Of a stretch of DNA of 64,000 nt, positions 49,702-58,348 are shown one piece after another. The position numbers and the translations under genes were made by a program. A model generated the notes under the pieces. The model saw nothing but the letters and a program-made list of their open reading frames with translations, did not search any database and was not told the origin of the DNA. Origin of the DNA: an archaeon (GTDB lineage Archaea; Thermoproteota; Nitrososphaeria; Nitrososphaerales; Gagatemarchaeaceae); NCBI GenBank assembly GCA_021827865.1, contig JAKAUC010000013.1, positions 434,001 to 498,000 of the forward strand, read 5' to 3'. Position 1 is the stretch's first letter; each line of letters begins with the position of its first letter.

Positions 49702-50265
49702 TTGTCCGGAGAGCAAATCGCCCTAAGGCAGATGCTCGAGCGCAGGGAGAGAGAGTACCTCCTCCGGACCGTGAGGGCGAAGATGCGGTCGTCCATCGAG
49801 AGCCTTGACGTGGGGGACTTCCATATCGAGAAGCTGTCCGAGGGCGACGCCGTCGAGCTCCCCCGGTGGGTGGCGGACGAGCTCGCCGCCCAGGGGATGG
49901 CAGAACCCTCAGAGGCGCCCTTCGAGAACGAGGTCTTCGGCGCGCTCAGCAAGGAGAAGATGATGGGCCCGCTTCAGCTTTCAGGGCTCGCCCAGGACTT
50001 CTACCTCAAGATGAGGAGGCGCCTTGGCGCCCTCAACGCCGCGGTTGCCGAGGGGAAGGCGAGGAGAGAAGACTTCGAGCGCCTGCGGGTGGTCTGCTAC
50101 GACCTGATCGGTATTAGGCTGAGCAAGCTCCTCTCCCTGTCGAGTTCGTCCACCCCCGCCTCCACGCTCGCGGACAAGCTGACCCCTGAGGAGAAGGAGT
50201 TCTTTGCCATATCCCAGTCTCTGTCGAAGGAGTGGAAGTCCGGCCTGCTCGGAGGGCCGAACTAG
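49702..50265 (+). CDS. GINS complex subunit
   Basis: Replisome protein that binds MCM and the DHH nuclease partner. 187 residues. GINS-like features: helical arm EQIALRQMLERREREYLLRTV, B-domain strand-helix GDAVELPRWVADELAAQGMAEP, and the helical stretch LKMRRRLGALNAAVAEG. It is directly upstream of mcm, with stop and start adjacent (50265/50266), a common archaeal pairing. The TATA-like acatttattat at 49668-49677 puts transcription start near 49700, so TTG 49702 is preferred to GTG 49681. Which GINS type (51/15 or 23) is uncertain. Confidence 0.75.
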   Translation: MSGEQIALRQMLERREREYLLRTVRAKMRSSIESLDVGDFHIEKLSEGDAVELPRWVADELAAQGMAEPSEAPFENEVFGALSKEKMMGPLQLSGLAQDFYLKMRRRLGALNAAVAEGKARREDFERLRVVCYDLIGIRLSKLLSLSSSSTPASTLADKLTPEEKEFFAISQSLSKEWKSGLLGGPN

Positions 50266-52314
50266 ATGGCGACCCTGGCCAGTGGAAAGCTCTCCGAACA
50301 GTTCGAGGACTTCCTGAAGTCCGTGTTGGACAGGAGTGGGAACGCGGTCTACAGGGGCAAGATTTCGCAGCTCATAGCGACCGAGGGGAAGTCCCTGGTC
50401 GTCGACTTCGGCGACCTCCTGCGGTACAACAACGACCTGGCGAACAGGTTGCTTCTCGAGCCTGATTCGTCTCTTGCGTCCTTCAAGATCGCCGCCTTCG
50501 AGACGATGAGGAGCGAGAACGCTCTCTACGCCGACAGGGTCAAGCGGGAGCTGACGGTCAGGCTGCGAGGGCTCCCTGACCTGGTCCCCCTAAGGAGGGT
50601 GGATACGTCATACATAGATCACATGCTCGCAATCTCTGGGATGGTCGTGAGGACGTCAGAGCTGAGGCCGATGATGACGGAGGCGGCATGGGTCTGCCCT
50701 AGCGGCCACCTCACCTACCAGGGGCAGGACGACCTGATCCTCAAGCGCCCCCCGAAGTGCGAGCTTTGCGGAGAGGCGAAGAGCTTCGAGCTCGACAAGA
50801 AGCGCTGCAGGTTCGTCGATTTCCAGGTTCTGAGGGTCCAGGAGCTCCCGGAGGAGCTCCCGCCCGGCCAGCTCCCTCAGTTCTTCGACGTCAACGTGGA
50901 AGGGGACATCGTGAACATGGCGCGGCCCGGCGACAGGGTGGTGCTCACCGGGGTGGTTAGGGCGGTCCCCGACTACACCCTCGGCCAGGTGAGGACGAGG
51001 CTGTTCAGGTCTCAGGTCGACTGCAACCAGGTCGAAGTGAAGGGGAAGGAGCCAGACCAGGTGGTCGTTTCGAAGGAGGACGAGGAGTTGATCAGGAAGA
51101 TTGCAAGCGTCCCCGACGCCTACGAGAGGCTCATCAACTCCATCGCCCCGGTCATCCTGGGGCACCAGCAGGAGAAGGAGGCGATACTGCTCCTGCTCGC
51201 CGGAGGGAGCGCCACCCTCCTCCCCGACGGGACGAAGCTGAGGGGGGACATCAACGCCCTTTTCGTCGGCGACCCCGGTACGGGGAAGTCTGAGCTGCTA
51301 AAGTTCGCGTCGCAGGTAGCGCCTCGCGGGCTCTATGCGTCTGGGAGAGGCACCACCGCTGCCGGCCTCTCGGCGGCCGTGATACGGGAGAAGAACGTTC
51401 TCATGCTCGAAGCCGGCGTCGTCGTCCTGGCAGACCTCGGCATAGCGGCCATAGACGAGTTCGAGAAGATGAAGCCAGATGACAGGACGGCCCTCCACGA
51501 GATGATGGAGCAGCAGACGGTCACCATCGCGAAGGGCGGGATATACGCCACGCTCAACGCGAGGACCGCCATCCTGGCGGCCTGCAACCCGGTGCTCGGG
51601 CGGTACAACCCGTTTCAGAACCTCATCGAGAACATCGGGACCCTCCCTATACCGCTGCTGACTAGGTTCGACATCATATTCGTATTCAGGGACCAGCCAT
51701 CGCCGGCGGACGACGAGAGGCTGGCTAGCCACATACTGTCCGTTCACGCGCGACGGTCATACAGCACGCCCCCGCCCATCGAATTCAGCCTCCTCAAGAA
51801 GTACCTCACCTTCGCCAAGAAGATCTCCCCGACGCTGACGAAGGCTGCCATGGACCGGATCAGGGAGTTCTACCTCGAGCTGAGGAAGTCGAGCGGAGCG
51901 GAGGACTCGATCCCCCCCACCCTTAGGACGCTGGAGGCGTTGATCAGGATCTCAACGGCCAGGGCTAGGGTGCTTCTCAGGGACGAGGTGACCGAGGAAG
52001 ACGCGCTCTCGGCCATCGCCCTGATGAACAGGATGGTTGAGGACATACTCACCGACGCGGCTACGAAGAAGACGGACTTTGGGATTCAGCTGGGCAAGCC
52101 CGCGGGGGAGACCAAGAACCTGAGGTCGGCCCTGGAGGTGCTGAAGAGCCTTGAGGGCCCTGAGAAGAAGCCCGTGGAGCGGAAGCTGTTCAAGGAGGAG
52201 CTCGTGAAGGCGAAGTTCACCGACGAAGACGCTGAGAAGATGATCAGGACCATGTTCAGGGAGGGGATGGTCTACGAGTCTAAACCAGGGTTCATCCGGA
52301 GGCTGGGCTCCTAG
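50266..52314 (+). CDS. mcm: Replicative helicase MCM
   Basis: Hexameric 3'-5' helicase. 682 residues: N-terminal oligosaccharide-fold domain with a Zn site (CPSGH and CELCG at about 142-168), then AAA+ with Walker A FVGDPGTGKSELLKFA, sensor and Walker B LADLGIAAIDEFEKMKP, ILAACNPVLGRYNP, and arginine finger LTRFDIIFVF. The C-terminal winged helix follows residue 600. The Zn knuckle CxxxH...CxxC is a little unlike the usual four-Cys form. The ATG is immediately after the GINS stop. Confidence 0.97.
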   Translation: MATLASGKLSEQFEDFLKSVLDRSGNAVYRGKISQLIATEGKSLVVDFGDLLRYNNDLANRLLLEPDSSLASFKIAAFETMRSENALYADRVKRELTVRLRGLPDLVPLRRVDTSYIDHMLAISGMVVRTSELRPMMTEAAWVCPSGHLTYQGQDDLILKRPPKCELCGEAKSFELDKKRCRFVDFQVLRVQELPEELPPGQLPQFFDVNVEGDIVNMARPGDRVVLTGVVRAVPDYTLGQVRTRLFRSQVDCNQVEVKGKEPDQVVVSKEDEELIRKIASVPDAYERLINSIAPVILGHQQEKEAILLLLAGGSATLLPDGTKLRGDINALFVGDPGTGKSELLKFASQVAPRGLYASGRGTTAAGLSAAVIREKNVLMLEAGVVVLADLGIAAIDEFEKMKPDDRTALHEMMEQQTVTIAKGGIYATLNARTAILAACNPVLGRYNPFQNLIENIGTLPIPLLTRFDIIFVFRDQPSPADDERLASHILSVHARRSYSTPPPIEFSLLKKYLTFAKKISPTLTKAAMDRIREFYLELRKSSGAEDSIPPTLRTLEALIRISTARARVLLRDEVTEEDALSAIALMNRMVEDILTDAATKKTDFGIQLGKPAGETKNLRSALEVLKSLEGPEKKPVERKLFKEELVKAKFTDEDAEKMIRTMFREGMVYESKPGFIRRLGS

Positions 52315-52413
52315 GATGGGAGAGATGAGCGCGGGAGACCGGTCGAAGATAGAAGTCATGGGGCGGGGTTCCACCGCGCCCCCCGGCTAGAAGGCTGGTG
52401 GCGGTCCCTGAAG

Positions 52414-55400
52414 GTGGATGAGGTCAAGATCCCCGACGAGCTGGCCCGGTACATGAAGGACAAGGGCATCACCGAGCTCTACCCGCCCCAGGAGCAGGCG
52501 GTCCTTGCGGGGCTGCTCGATGGGAAGAGCCTGGTTGTGTCGGCGCCCACGGCTTGCTACGACGCGCAAACGGAAGTGTTGACAAAAAATGGTTGGAAGC
52601 TCTTCGAAGACACGGTTTCAGACGAAATCGTCCTCTCGATGAACCCGCTCACCTTCAAGATGGAATACGTCAAGGCAGTGGGAAAGGTTGAGCAAGAATA
52701 CACCGGCAGAATGGTCTCTGTGAAAGGAAAGGAGATTGACTTCAGGGTCACTGAGAACCATAACATGTTCGCATGCAGCATGAACGACATGCGAAGAACG
52801 CCGGACCGTGCCCGTTCAATCCATCCGCCGGCCAGTTACAGTCTCAAGCCCGCCATAGGAATCACCAGCACGTGGAGATTCAAGTCGGGCGGCATCTGGA
52901 CTGGGAAGCGCAAGTCCCAATTTCTCATTCCTCCGTTTAGGGCAAGGAGGAAGGGCAAGCATCATGCCGGAAACGTCTTGCCCGGCATCAAAGTGAGGGC
53001 AGAAGACTGGTTGAACTTTTTGGGATGGTACATGGCTGAAGGGAACACAAAGCGGAGAGGCGGCTCCTATGAAGTGACATTGTGTCAAGTCAAGAATCCG
53101 GCACTGGTCCGAGAAGCCATGGAAAGATTAGGCGTCGGCGCGGTTCACAAGACGGGAAGCAAGAATCATCTTCACTTTAGCATCTACAACCCTCAGTTGG
53201 GGTCGTATCTCTTGCGCTTTGGCCTTGCATACGAGAAGTACGTCCCTGAATACGTCAAAGAGCTGCCCCCCGACCAGATCGAGATCTTCCTCCATTCCTA
53301 TAGATTGGGTGACGGGAATCGTGGAAGAGATGGCACAAGCCCAGTCTTCGGAACAACCTCAAAGAAGCTCGCAGACGATATCCAGGAGCTTCTGCTCAAG
53401 TCAGGGACCAGCAGTTCGGTGAGGAACAGGGGACTCGCGAAATCCCATGAGATGCCGGACGGACATACAATCGTCTCCAAACATCCATTTTACGAAGTGC
53501 CCGGCAGGAGATGCTCGGAACATGGTGTCGACCCGAGGAAGCCGAGCAAGCCGGTCATAGAAAGAACTGTAGGAGAAACCGTCTACTGCCTTACCCTTCC
53601 GAAATATCACCTCCTCTATGTCCGAAGAAATGGAAAAGCATTCTGGTGCGGCAATTCTGGAAAGACCCTCCTCGCCCTGATGTCGGCCTACCTCAGGACG
53701 AAGGTGGAGAGGAAGAAGGTGGTGTACCTGGCGCCTCTGAGGGCGCTTGCCTCGGAGAAGTACTCCGAGTTCTCGGAGCTGACGAAGTTCGGGATACGGA
53801 CGGCCATCTCGACCGGCGACTACGACTCGAGCGGCGAATCTCTCGGCAGGGCGGACATCATCGTCCTGACCAACGAGAGGTTCGACTCGGTGATGAGGCA
53901 CAGGGTGTCCTGGGTCAACTCTGTGGGGCTCTTCGTCGCGGACGAAGTGCACCTGGCGGGGAACGACAGGAGAGGACCGACCCTCGAGATGATCCTCACG
54001 AAGGTCATCCACCTCGGCCTGAACGCGCAGCTCCTGGCACTTTCTGCGACAATCAGCAACGCGAAGTCGATCGCGGAGTGGCTGCACGCCGTCCCGGTGG
54101 AGCTTGACTGGCGGCCGGTCCCGCTCAAGGAGGGGGTCTACGACTACGGGAGGGTCGTTTTCTCCGGCGGCGAAGAGATCCAGATCCCGAGGTCGACCTA
54201 CGGCTCCCCCATCGACGTCGCCATGGACACCGTGAAGGGGGGCGGCCAGGCGCTGATCTTCGCCAGCACCAGGAGGAGGGCGGTGAGCCTGGCCACCAGG
54301 GCCGCGGAGGTGACCCAGAGTCGCCTGACACCCGAGGAGAAGAAGGCGACGTCCGAGGCCTCGCGGAGGATCCTGGGCTCGGGGGAAGAGACCAGCCTCG
54401 GCAGGCTCCTCGCGGAGGTGGTGGCGAAGGGGTCTGCCTTCCACCACGCCGGGCTCGAGCCCGAGCACAGGAGGATAGTGGAGGAATACTACCGGGCCAG
54501 GGCGATCAAGCTCCTGGCCGCCACCCCGACCCTCGCCGCAGGGGTCAACCTCCCCGCACGGCGGGTGGTGATAGCCGATATGACGCGCTACGACGCCGAG
54601 AGGGGAGGGAACGCGGAGATCTCGGTCCTGGAGTACCGGCAGATGGCCGGCAGGGCGGGGAGGCCGCAGTACGACGACCATGGCGAGACGGTGATGGTCC
54701 CACCCCCCTCTCAGCCCGCCGCGGACTTCCTCGAGCACTATACGAAAGAGCCCCCGGAGCCGATCAAGTCCAGGCTGTCTAACGAGGCGGCGATGCGGTC
54801 GCACACCCTGGCAACGATAGCCACGGGGAGGGGCCTCTCGAAGGGGGACCTGGACAGCCTGTTCAGGGAGACGCTGCTGGCCAGGCAGGCGGGCCAGGCG
54901 GAGGTCTCGAGGCTGACCGAGAAGGCCCTGGGCTACCTCCTGTCAGAAAGGCTGCTCGAGTCCCACGGGGGGCTGTTCTACGCGACTGATTTTGGGACGA
55001 GGGTCTCTGTCCTCTACGTCGACCCGGTCACGGCCGTCATGTTCCGGAACGCAGTAAAGCGTGCTGAGCCCGGCAGGGACTACACCGCAGGGCTGCTGCA
55101 CCTGGTCGCCTCGGCGCCGGACTTCGAGCCGAAGTTCCCGCTGAGGAGCAAAGACTACGAAGATGCCATGGCGTTCATGGAGGAGCACGCGGCGGAGATG
55201 CTGGAGAGGCACACGACGAAGGAGTTCTCGGACTACGACAGGGCCCTGCAGGATGTGAGGAGCGTCATGGCGCTGCACGGTTGGATAGACGAGTGGAGGG
55301 AGGAACAGCTGCTCAGCAGGCTTGGGGTGGAGCCGGGGGACATGCACAGGGCGGTTGACAACGCGGACTGGCTTCTTCATGCGCTGGGGGAGCTCTGCAA

Positions 55401-55653
55401 GCTGTTCAAGATGCCGGACATGGTGAGGCAGGCGGACCTGCTGAGGAGGAGGGTGGCGAGCGGCGTCGGGGAGGAGCTCGTCGAACTCACGGCCCTCAGC
55501 GGGGTCGGGAGGGTGAGGGCGCGCGCCCTGTACTCGGCCGGGTTCAGGACGCTCGAGGATCTGAAGGAGGCGCCCGCCGAGAAGCTTGCCATGGTGGACA
55601 AGGTGGGGGCGTCGGTCGCGAGGAAGATCAAGGAACAGGTGAAGAGGCACTGA
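52414..55653 (+). CDS. hel308: Hel308-type DNA helicase, interrupted by an intein
   Basis: Superfamily 2 helicase for stalled forks. Extein: Q-motif region YPPQEQAVLAGLLDGKSLVV, then Walker A split as APTA / SGKTLLALM by a 367-residue intein. After it: VYLAPLRALASEKYSEF, DEVHL (DExH), LLALSATISNAKSIAEWL, QALIFASTRRRAV, ATPTLAAGVNLPARRVVI, YRQMAGRAGRPQYDD, and C-terminal helix-hairpin-helix LSGVGRVRARALYSAGF. Without the intein the helicase has 712 residues. GTG start at 52414 is taken from the track. It follows mcm after about 100 bases. Confidence 0.94.
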   Translation: MDEVKIPDELARYMKDKGITELYPPQEQAVLAGLLDGKSLVVSAPTACYDAQTEVLTKNGWKLFEDTVSDEIVLSMNPLTFKMEYVKAVGKVEQEYTGRMVSVKGKEIDFRVTENHNMFACSMNDMRRTPDRARSIHPPASYSLKPAIGITSTWRFKSGGIWTGKRKSQFLIPPFRARRKGKHHAGNVLPGIKVRAEDWLNFLGWYMAEGNTKRRGGSYEVTLCQVKNPALVREAMERLGVGAVHKTGSKNHLHFSIYNPQLGSYLLRFGLAYEKYVPEYVKELPPDQIEIFLHSYRLGDGNRGRDGTSPVFGTTSKKLADDIQELLLKSGTSSSVRNRGLAKSHEMPDGHTIVSKHPFYEVPGRRCSEHGVDPRKPSKPVIERTVGETVYCLTLPKYHLLYVRRNGKAFWCGNSGKTLLALMSAYLRTKVERKKVVYLAPLRALASEKYSEFSELTKFGIRTAISTGDYDSSGESLGRADIIVLTNERFDSVMRHRVSWVNSVGLFVADEVHLAGNDRRGPTLEMILTKVIHLGLNAQLLALSATISNAKSIAEWLHAVPVELDWRPVPLKEGVYDYGRVVFSGGEEIQIPRSTYGSPIDVAMDTVKGGGQALIFASTRRRAVSLATRAAEVTQSRLTPEEKKATSEASRRILGSGEETSLGRLLAEVVAKGSAFHHAGLEPEHRRIVEEYYRARAIKLLAATPTLAAGVNLPARRVVIADMTRYDAERGGNAEISVLEYRQMAGRAGRPQYDDHGETVMVPPPSQPAADFLEHYTKEPPEPIKSRLSNEAAMRSHTLATIATGRGLSKGDLDSLFRETLLARQAGQAEVSRLTEKALGYLLSERLLESHGGLFYATDFGTRVSVLYVDPVTAVMFRNAVKRAEPGRDYTAGLLHLVASAPDFEPKFPLRSKDYEDAMAFMEEHAAEMLERHTTKEFSDYDRALQDVRSVMALHGWIDEWREEQLLSRLGVEPGDMHRAVDNADWLLHALGELCKLFKMPDMVRQADLLRRRVASGVGEELVELTALSGVGRVRARALYSAGFRTLEDLKEAPAEKLAMVDKVGASVARKIKEQVKRH
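52555..53655 (+). mobile_element. Intein with LAGLIDADG-type endonuclease motifs
   Basis: Starts at Cys (CYDAQTEVLTKNGWKLFED, block A) and ends in Asn (YVRRNGKAFWCGN), with Ser as the next extein residue, matching a Cys/Asn splicing element. The block B motif FRVTENHNMF has the TxxH-type His. Two LAGLIDADG-like motifs, LNFLGWYMAEGNTKRRG and FLHSYRLGDGNRGRDG, keep acidic residues, so the homing endonuclease may be active. The usual penultimate His is Gly here (CGN). The DNA is visibly less GC-rich than the flanks, consistent with lateral arrival. Confidence 0.9.
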
Positions 55654-55697
55654 GCCTGGGCGGCCTCGACCAAGCCGCCGACGAGCTCGCGAGCCGC

Positions 55698-56420
55698 GTG
55701 AGGGCCGCGGTGGCAAAGGCCGTCGGGGTCGAGGAAACCGTGGCGGTCGCATTCTCAGGAGGGCTGGACAGCTCGGTCGTGGCGAAGTGCGCCGCGGCGG
55801 AGGCTCGGGTGATCGCGTGCACCGGAAGCGCTGACGGCTCCGGGGACGCGCTCCGCGCCCGCGGGGCGGCGGACTCCCTGGGCGTCGACCTGGTGACTAC
55901 TCGGCTCACCCCCGAAGTCGTGGCGGCAGAGCTTGCCGGAGTCGACCTCCCGTTCGAGGCTACCCTGATGGACAGGAGCCTCTGGTGCCTGTACTCAGCC
56001 GTCTCCAGGACCGCGAGGGATGCCGGGGCTCGCGTTATCCTCCTCGGCCAGCTCGCTGACGAGCTGTTCGGGGGCTACGCGAAGTACGCGGCAGCGATGG
56101 GCGAAGGTGGCCCGGAGGCTGCAAGATCCATGATGGATGCGGACCTGAAGCAGTACTCCATCAGGGGGAGGGTTAGGGACGTGAAGGCGTGCTCCAGGTG
56201 GGTCGAACCCAGGATCCCCTTCGAAGAGCTCGCTGGCTATGCCGCGTCCATCCCGATGTCCTACAAGCTGATGGGCGGAGTCAGGAAGGCGGTCCTGAGG
56301 AGGGCGGCGGTCCGGCTCGGGGTCCCGGCGGACGTCGCTGAGGCGCCGAAGAAGGCGGCCCAGTACAGCTCAGGGGTCCAGAAGCTGGTGGCCAGTGCAC
56401 CTTTTAACGCCCCCGGGTGA
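55698..56420 (+). CDS. PP-loop ATPase, asparagine-synthetase-domain-like
   Basis: 240 residues with the PP-loop VAVAFSGGLDSSVVAKCA and the later LGQLADELFGGYAKYAA, the core of the asparagine synthetase amidation domain, but without its glutaminase half. Also found: WVEPRIPFEELAGYAASIP and KAVLRRAAVRLGVPADVAEAPKKAAQYSSG. It probably activates a carboxylate or base with ATP; substrate unknown. The conserved-looking sequence continues upstream of the GTG (LDQAADELASRVRAAV) to a CTG near 55650-55656 that overlaps the helicase stop, so the true start may be there. Confidence 0.75.
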   Translation: MRAAVAKAVGVEETVAVAFSGGLDSSVVAKCAAAEARVIACTGSADGSGDALRARGAADSLGVDLVTTRLTPEVVAAELAGVDLPFEATLMDRSLWCLYSAVSRTARDAGARVILLGQLADELFGGYAKYAAAMGEGGPEAARSMMDADLKQYSIRGRVRDVKACSRWVEPRIPFEELAGYAASIPMSYKLMGGVRKAVLRRAAVRLGVPADVAEAPKKAAQYSSGVQKLVASAPFNAPG

Positions 56421-56429
56421 AGGCAACCT

Positions 56430-56693
56430 ATGATACCTTCGCCGCAACCAAAGGGCAAGCTCGTTGGGTTCAAACCGCTGCAGGAGAGGTTCAGCTACTA
56501 CGCCTTGGACGACGGAACTGTGCTCGGGATAAAGCCAGCCATGGTGAAGGTGTACAGGCTCCAGAACCCGGACAACAGCCTCGCCACGTCGCCGGATGGG
56601 ACGCCGGCGTACTTCTACACCACCCAGAACATTACCCAGGTGCTCACCCCCGACGAGTACAAGTCCTTCAAGGCCGACGGACTGACCGAATGA
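56430..56693 (+). CDS. Small protein of unknown function, coupled to a methyltransferase
   Basis: 87 residues with strands FSYYALDDGTVLGIKPAMVKVYRL and YFYTTQNITQVLTPDEYKSF, and no zinc motif. I do not recognise the family. Its stop overlaps the next start (ATGA), so it is translated together with the HemK-like methyltransferase. It starts 9 bases after the PP-loop gene stop. Compact beta-rich composition suggests a binding partner. It is not the Trm112 zinc protein expected for archaeal Mtq2. Confidence 0.65.
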   Translation: MIPSPQPKGKLVGFKPLQERFSYYALDDGTVLGIKPAMVKVYRLQNPDNSLATSPDGTPAYFYTTQNITQVLTPDEYKSFKADGLTE

Positions 56694-57304
56694 GCGAGGG
56701 GCCCTATCTCGCTTCAGAGGACTCTGCCCTCCTGAGGGCGGCTCTGGTCGGCTACTCGGGAAAGAGCTGCCTGGAGATAGGCGCGGGGAACGGAGGGAAC
56801 CTCATCGCGCTGGCGAAGGGATTCGAGATCGTGGTAGGCACAGACGTAGTAAGGCCTTCTATGGCAGACTGGAGGGAGAAGTCAGACTTCGTCCTCGCAG
56901 ACCGGGCCGCATGCCTGCGCAGCGGATCCTTCGACCTGGTGACGTTCAACCCTCCATACCTAGAAGGAGACGAGACTGGGGACGTAGCCGTCGAGGGCGG
57001 GAGGCGGCTGGAGGTGCCCAGAGCGTTCCTATCGGAGGCCTTCCGCGTCGTGAAGGGGGACGGGAAGGTGGTCTTCCTCGTCAACGGAGCCATGGACGTG
57101 GAGGAGGTGAGGGCGGCGTGTGGAGAATGGGGTTTCGGGCTCAGGCTGCTCACCTCGCACAGGGTCTTCTTCGAAGTCCTTTCGGTGTACGAGGCGGCCA
57201 GGAGGGCGGGGGAGGAACATGCCGCCAGATCGGAAGAGCGGAAGGCCGCTGTCGGGATGCACGGCCCGGGGTCGCCGGCGCCCATCGCGAGAGTCACCAA
57301 CTAG
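56690..57304 (+). CDS. HemK/Mtq2-type protein methyltransferase
   Basis: 204 residues from ATG 56690. SAM-binding CLEIGAGNGGNLIALAKG (motif I), DLVTFNPPYLEGDE with the NPPY signature of amino-group methylation, and RAFLSEAFRVVKGDGKVVFL. Such archaeal proteins modify the glutamine of the release factor aRF1. The track begins earlier (56417), in a shadow frame. The C-terminal tail after residue 175 is low-complexity and may be disordered. Rather than RNA N6 methylation, protein methylation is favoured by the NPPYL signature. Confidence 0.82.
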   Translation: MSEGPYLASEDSALLRAALVGYSGKSCLEIGAGNGGNLIALAKGFEIVVGTDVVRPSMADWREKSDFVLADRAACLRSGSFDLVTFNPPYLEGDETGDVAVEGGRRLEVPRAFLSEAFRVVKGDGKVVFLVNGAMDVEEVRAACGEWGFGLRLLTSHRVFFEVLSVYEAARRAGEEHAARSEERKAAVGMHGPGSPAPIARVTN

Positions 57305-57506
57305 CCCCGCTGCCAGATTCCATGCTCGTCTGGTGACAGGTCCATGGGCTGGCGCTCCCCGGGCCGCGCCTCTTCTCCCGGAGCCGTCCTGGGAAGGTCC
57401 AGAAGCGCGTTTCTTCAGGGGCGGACTGCATTGCCCGCGAAGCAAGGCGCTCGAGGGGCCCCCAGGCGTCGATCAGGTCACCTAAGCTGTTAGGGAGCGC
57501 CTTCAT
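57294..57506 (-). CDS. Possible 70-residue ORF in the intergenic gap (low confidence)
   Basis: The 270-base gap between the methyltransferase and the HTH gene has one open frame on the minus strand starting ATG 57506, MKALPNSLGDLIDAWGPLER. It looks protein-like at the start but low-complexity at the end (SGSGASW). No family, no clear promoter apart from the palindromic gttaaat near 57542. The HTH gene TATA-like element cgttaaatatcc lies at 57542-57553. Confidence 0.2.
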   Translation of the reverse strand: MKALPNSLGDLIDAWGPLERLASRAMQSAPEETRFWTFPGRLREKRRGPGSASPWTCHQTSMESGSGASW

Positions 57507-57579
57507 AGGGTGCGATTTCCAGTTCTGAGAATCGTCTTTCTGCGTTAAATATCCCCCCCATACCCTAACCCGTGCGGCC

Positions 57580-58224
57580 ATGCTGAGACAGGTGACGCTG
57601 CAGGTGAAGGCTGAGAACAAGCTGCAGGGCATAGCAAGAGCTAACGGCGTAAAACTCGGCATCGTAGACTGCAAACCGTTCAACAAGACCGGGATGTCGC
57701 TCCTCCTCGAACTCAGGGGAAGGCCCAAGAGCGTCCGCGCCGCGGTGGCAGAGATCCGCAGGACGGAGGGAGTCAGGCAGGCGGTCGAGGGGGAGGTGGA
57801 GGGAGATTCGGTCCCGCTCCTGGTCGTGCTCTCCAGGCCGGTGACATGCAGGGCGTCGAACGACGCAGCCATCGTCTGCCTCGAGTGTCCCCTCAACACC
57901 GATGCTCAGCCCGCATCGTGGAAGTTCATAGTGAGGAAGACCGGGGATTTCAGGCAGGTGTTGTCGAAACTCGAAAAGGAAGGGGTGGATGCTAAGATCG
58001 AGGATGTCGCGCCCCTCGAAAGAAAGGCCACCCTTACCGACAGGCAGAAGGAGATAATGTCGACTGCCGTAGCTCAGGGGTACTTCGAATTCCCGAGGAA
58101 GATCAGCCTCACTGGCCTGAGCGGGCTGGTCGGCGTCAAGCCCTCGACGCTCAGCGAGATCCTGAGGAGCGCCGAGCGCAGGATTATGGCCAACGCCCTG
58201 AGCGTCCCGTTCCAGGAAGAATAG
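57580..58224 (+). CDS. HTH_10 (bacterioopsin-activator-like) transcription regulator
   Basis: 214 residues: an N-terminal beta-rich domain of unknown ligand type (VTLQVKAENKLQGIARANG) and a C-terminal helix-turn-helix, LTDRQKEIMSTAVAQGYFEFPRKISLTGL with KPSTLSEILRSAERRIM, the HTH_10 signature. Archaea have many such regulators; target unknown. A TATA-like element sits 30 bases before the ATG at 57542-57553. It is upstream of the ClC channel gene with 124 bases between. Confidence 0.87.
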   Translation: MLRQVTLQVKAENKLQGIARANGVKLGIVDCKPFNKTGMSLLLELRGRPKSVRAAVAEIRRTEGVRQAVEGEVEGDSVPLLVVLSRPVTCRASNDAAIVCLECPLNTDAQPASWKFIVRKTGDFRQVLSKLEKEGVDAKIEDVAPLERKATLTDRQKEIMSTAVAQGYFEFPRKISLTGLSGLVGVKPSTLSEILRSAERRIMANALSVPFQEE

Positions 58225-58348
58225 AAGGAAGGGCCAGAGCCTAGGGCGCGGTTCCCCTTCAGTGCGCGGAAGGGTGCGCCGGACATGCGAACTCTTTTGA
58301 AGCGTCCCCCCGCAGCTGAGTCCTCGGATTTTGAGCAGTTCGACATTG

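Noticed and set aside
53401-54804. 467-residue ORF on the minus strand inside hel308, and similar long frames opposite ClC (58727-60034) and opposite aCPSF1 (32953-34182).
   Set aside because: They are antisense shadows: the opposite strand has clear helicase, channel and aCPSF1 motifs, and the shadow proteins are low-complexity Arg/Pro/Val/His-rich sequences.
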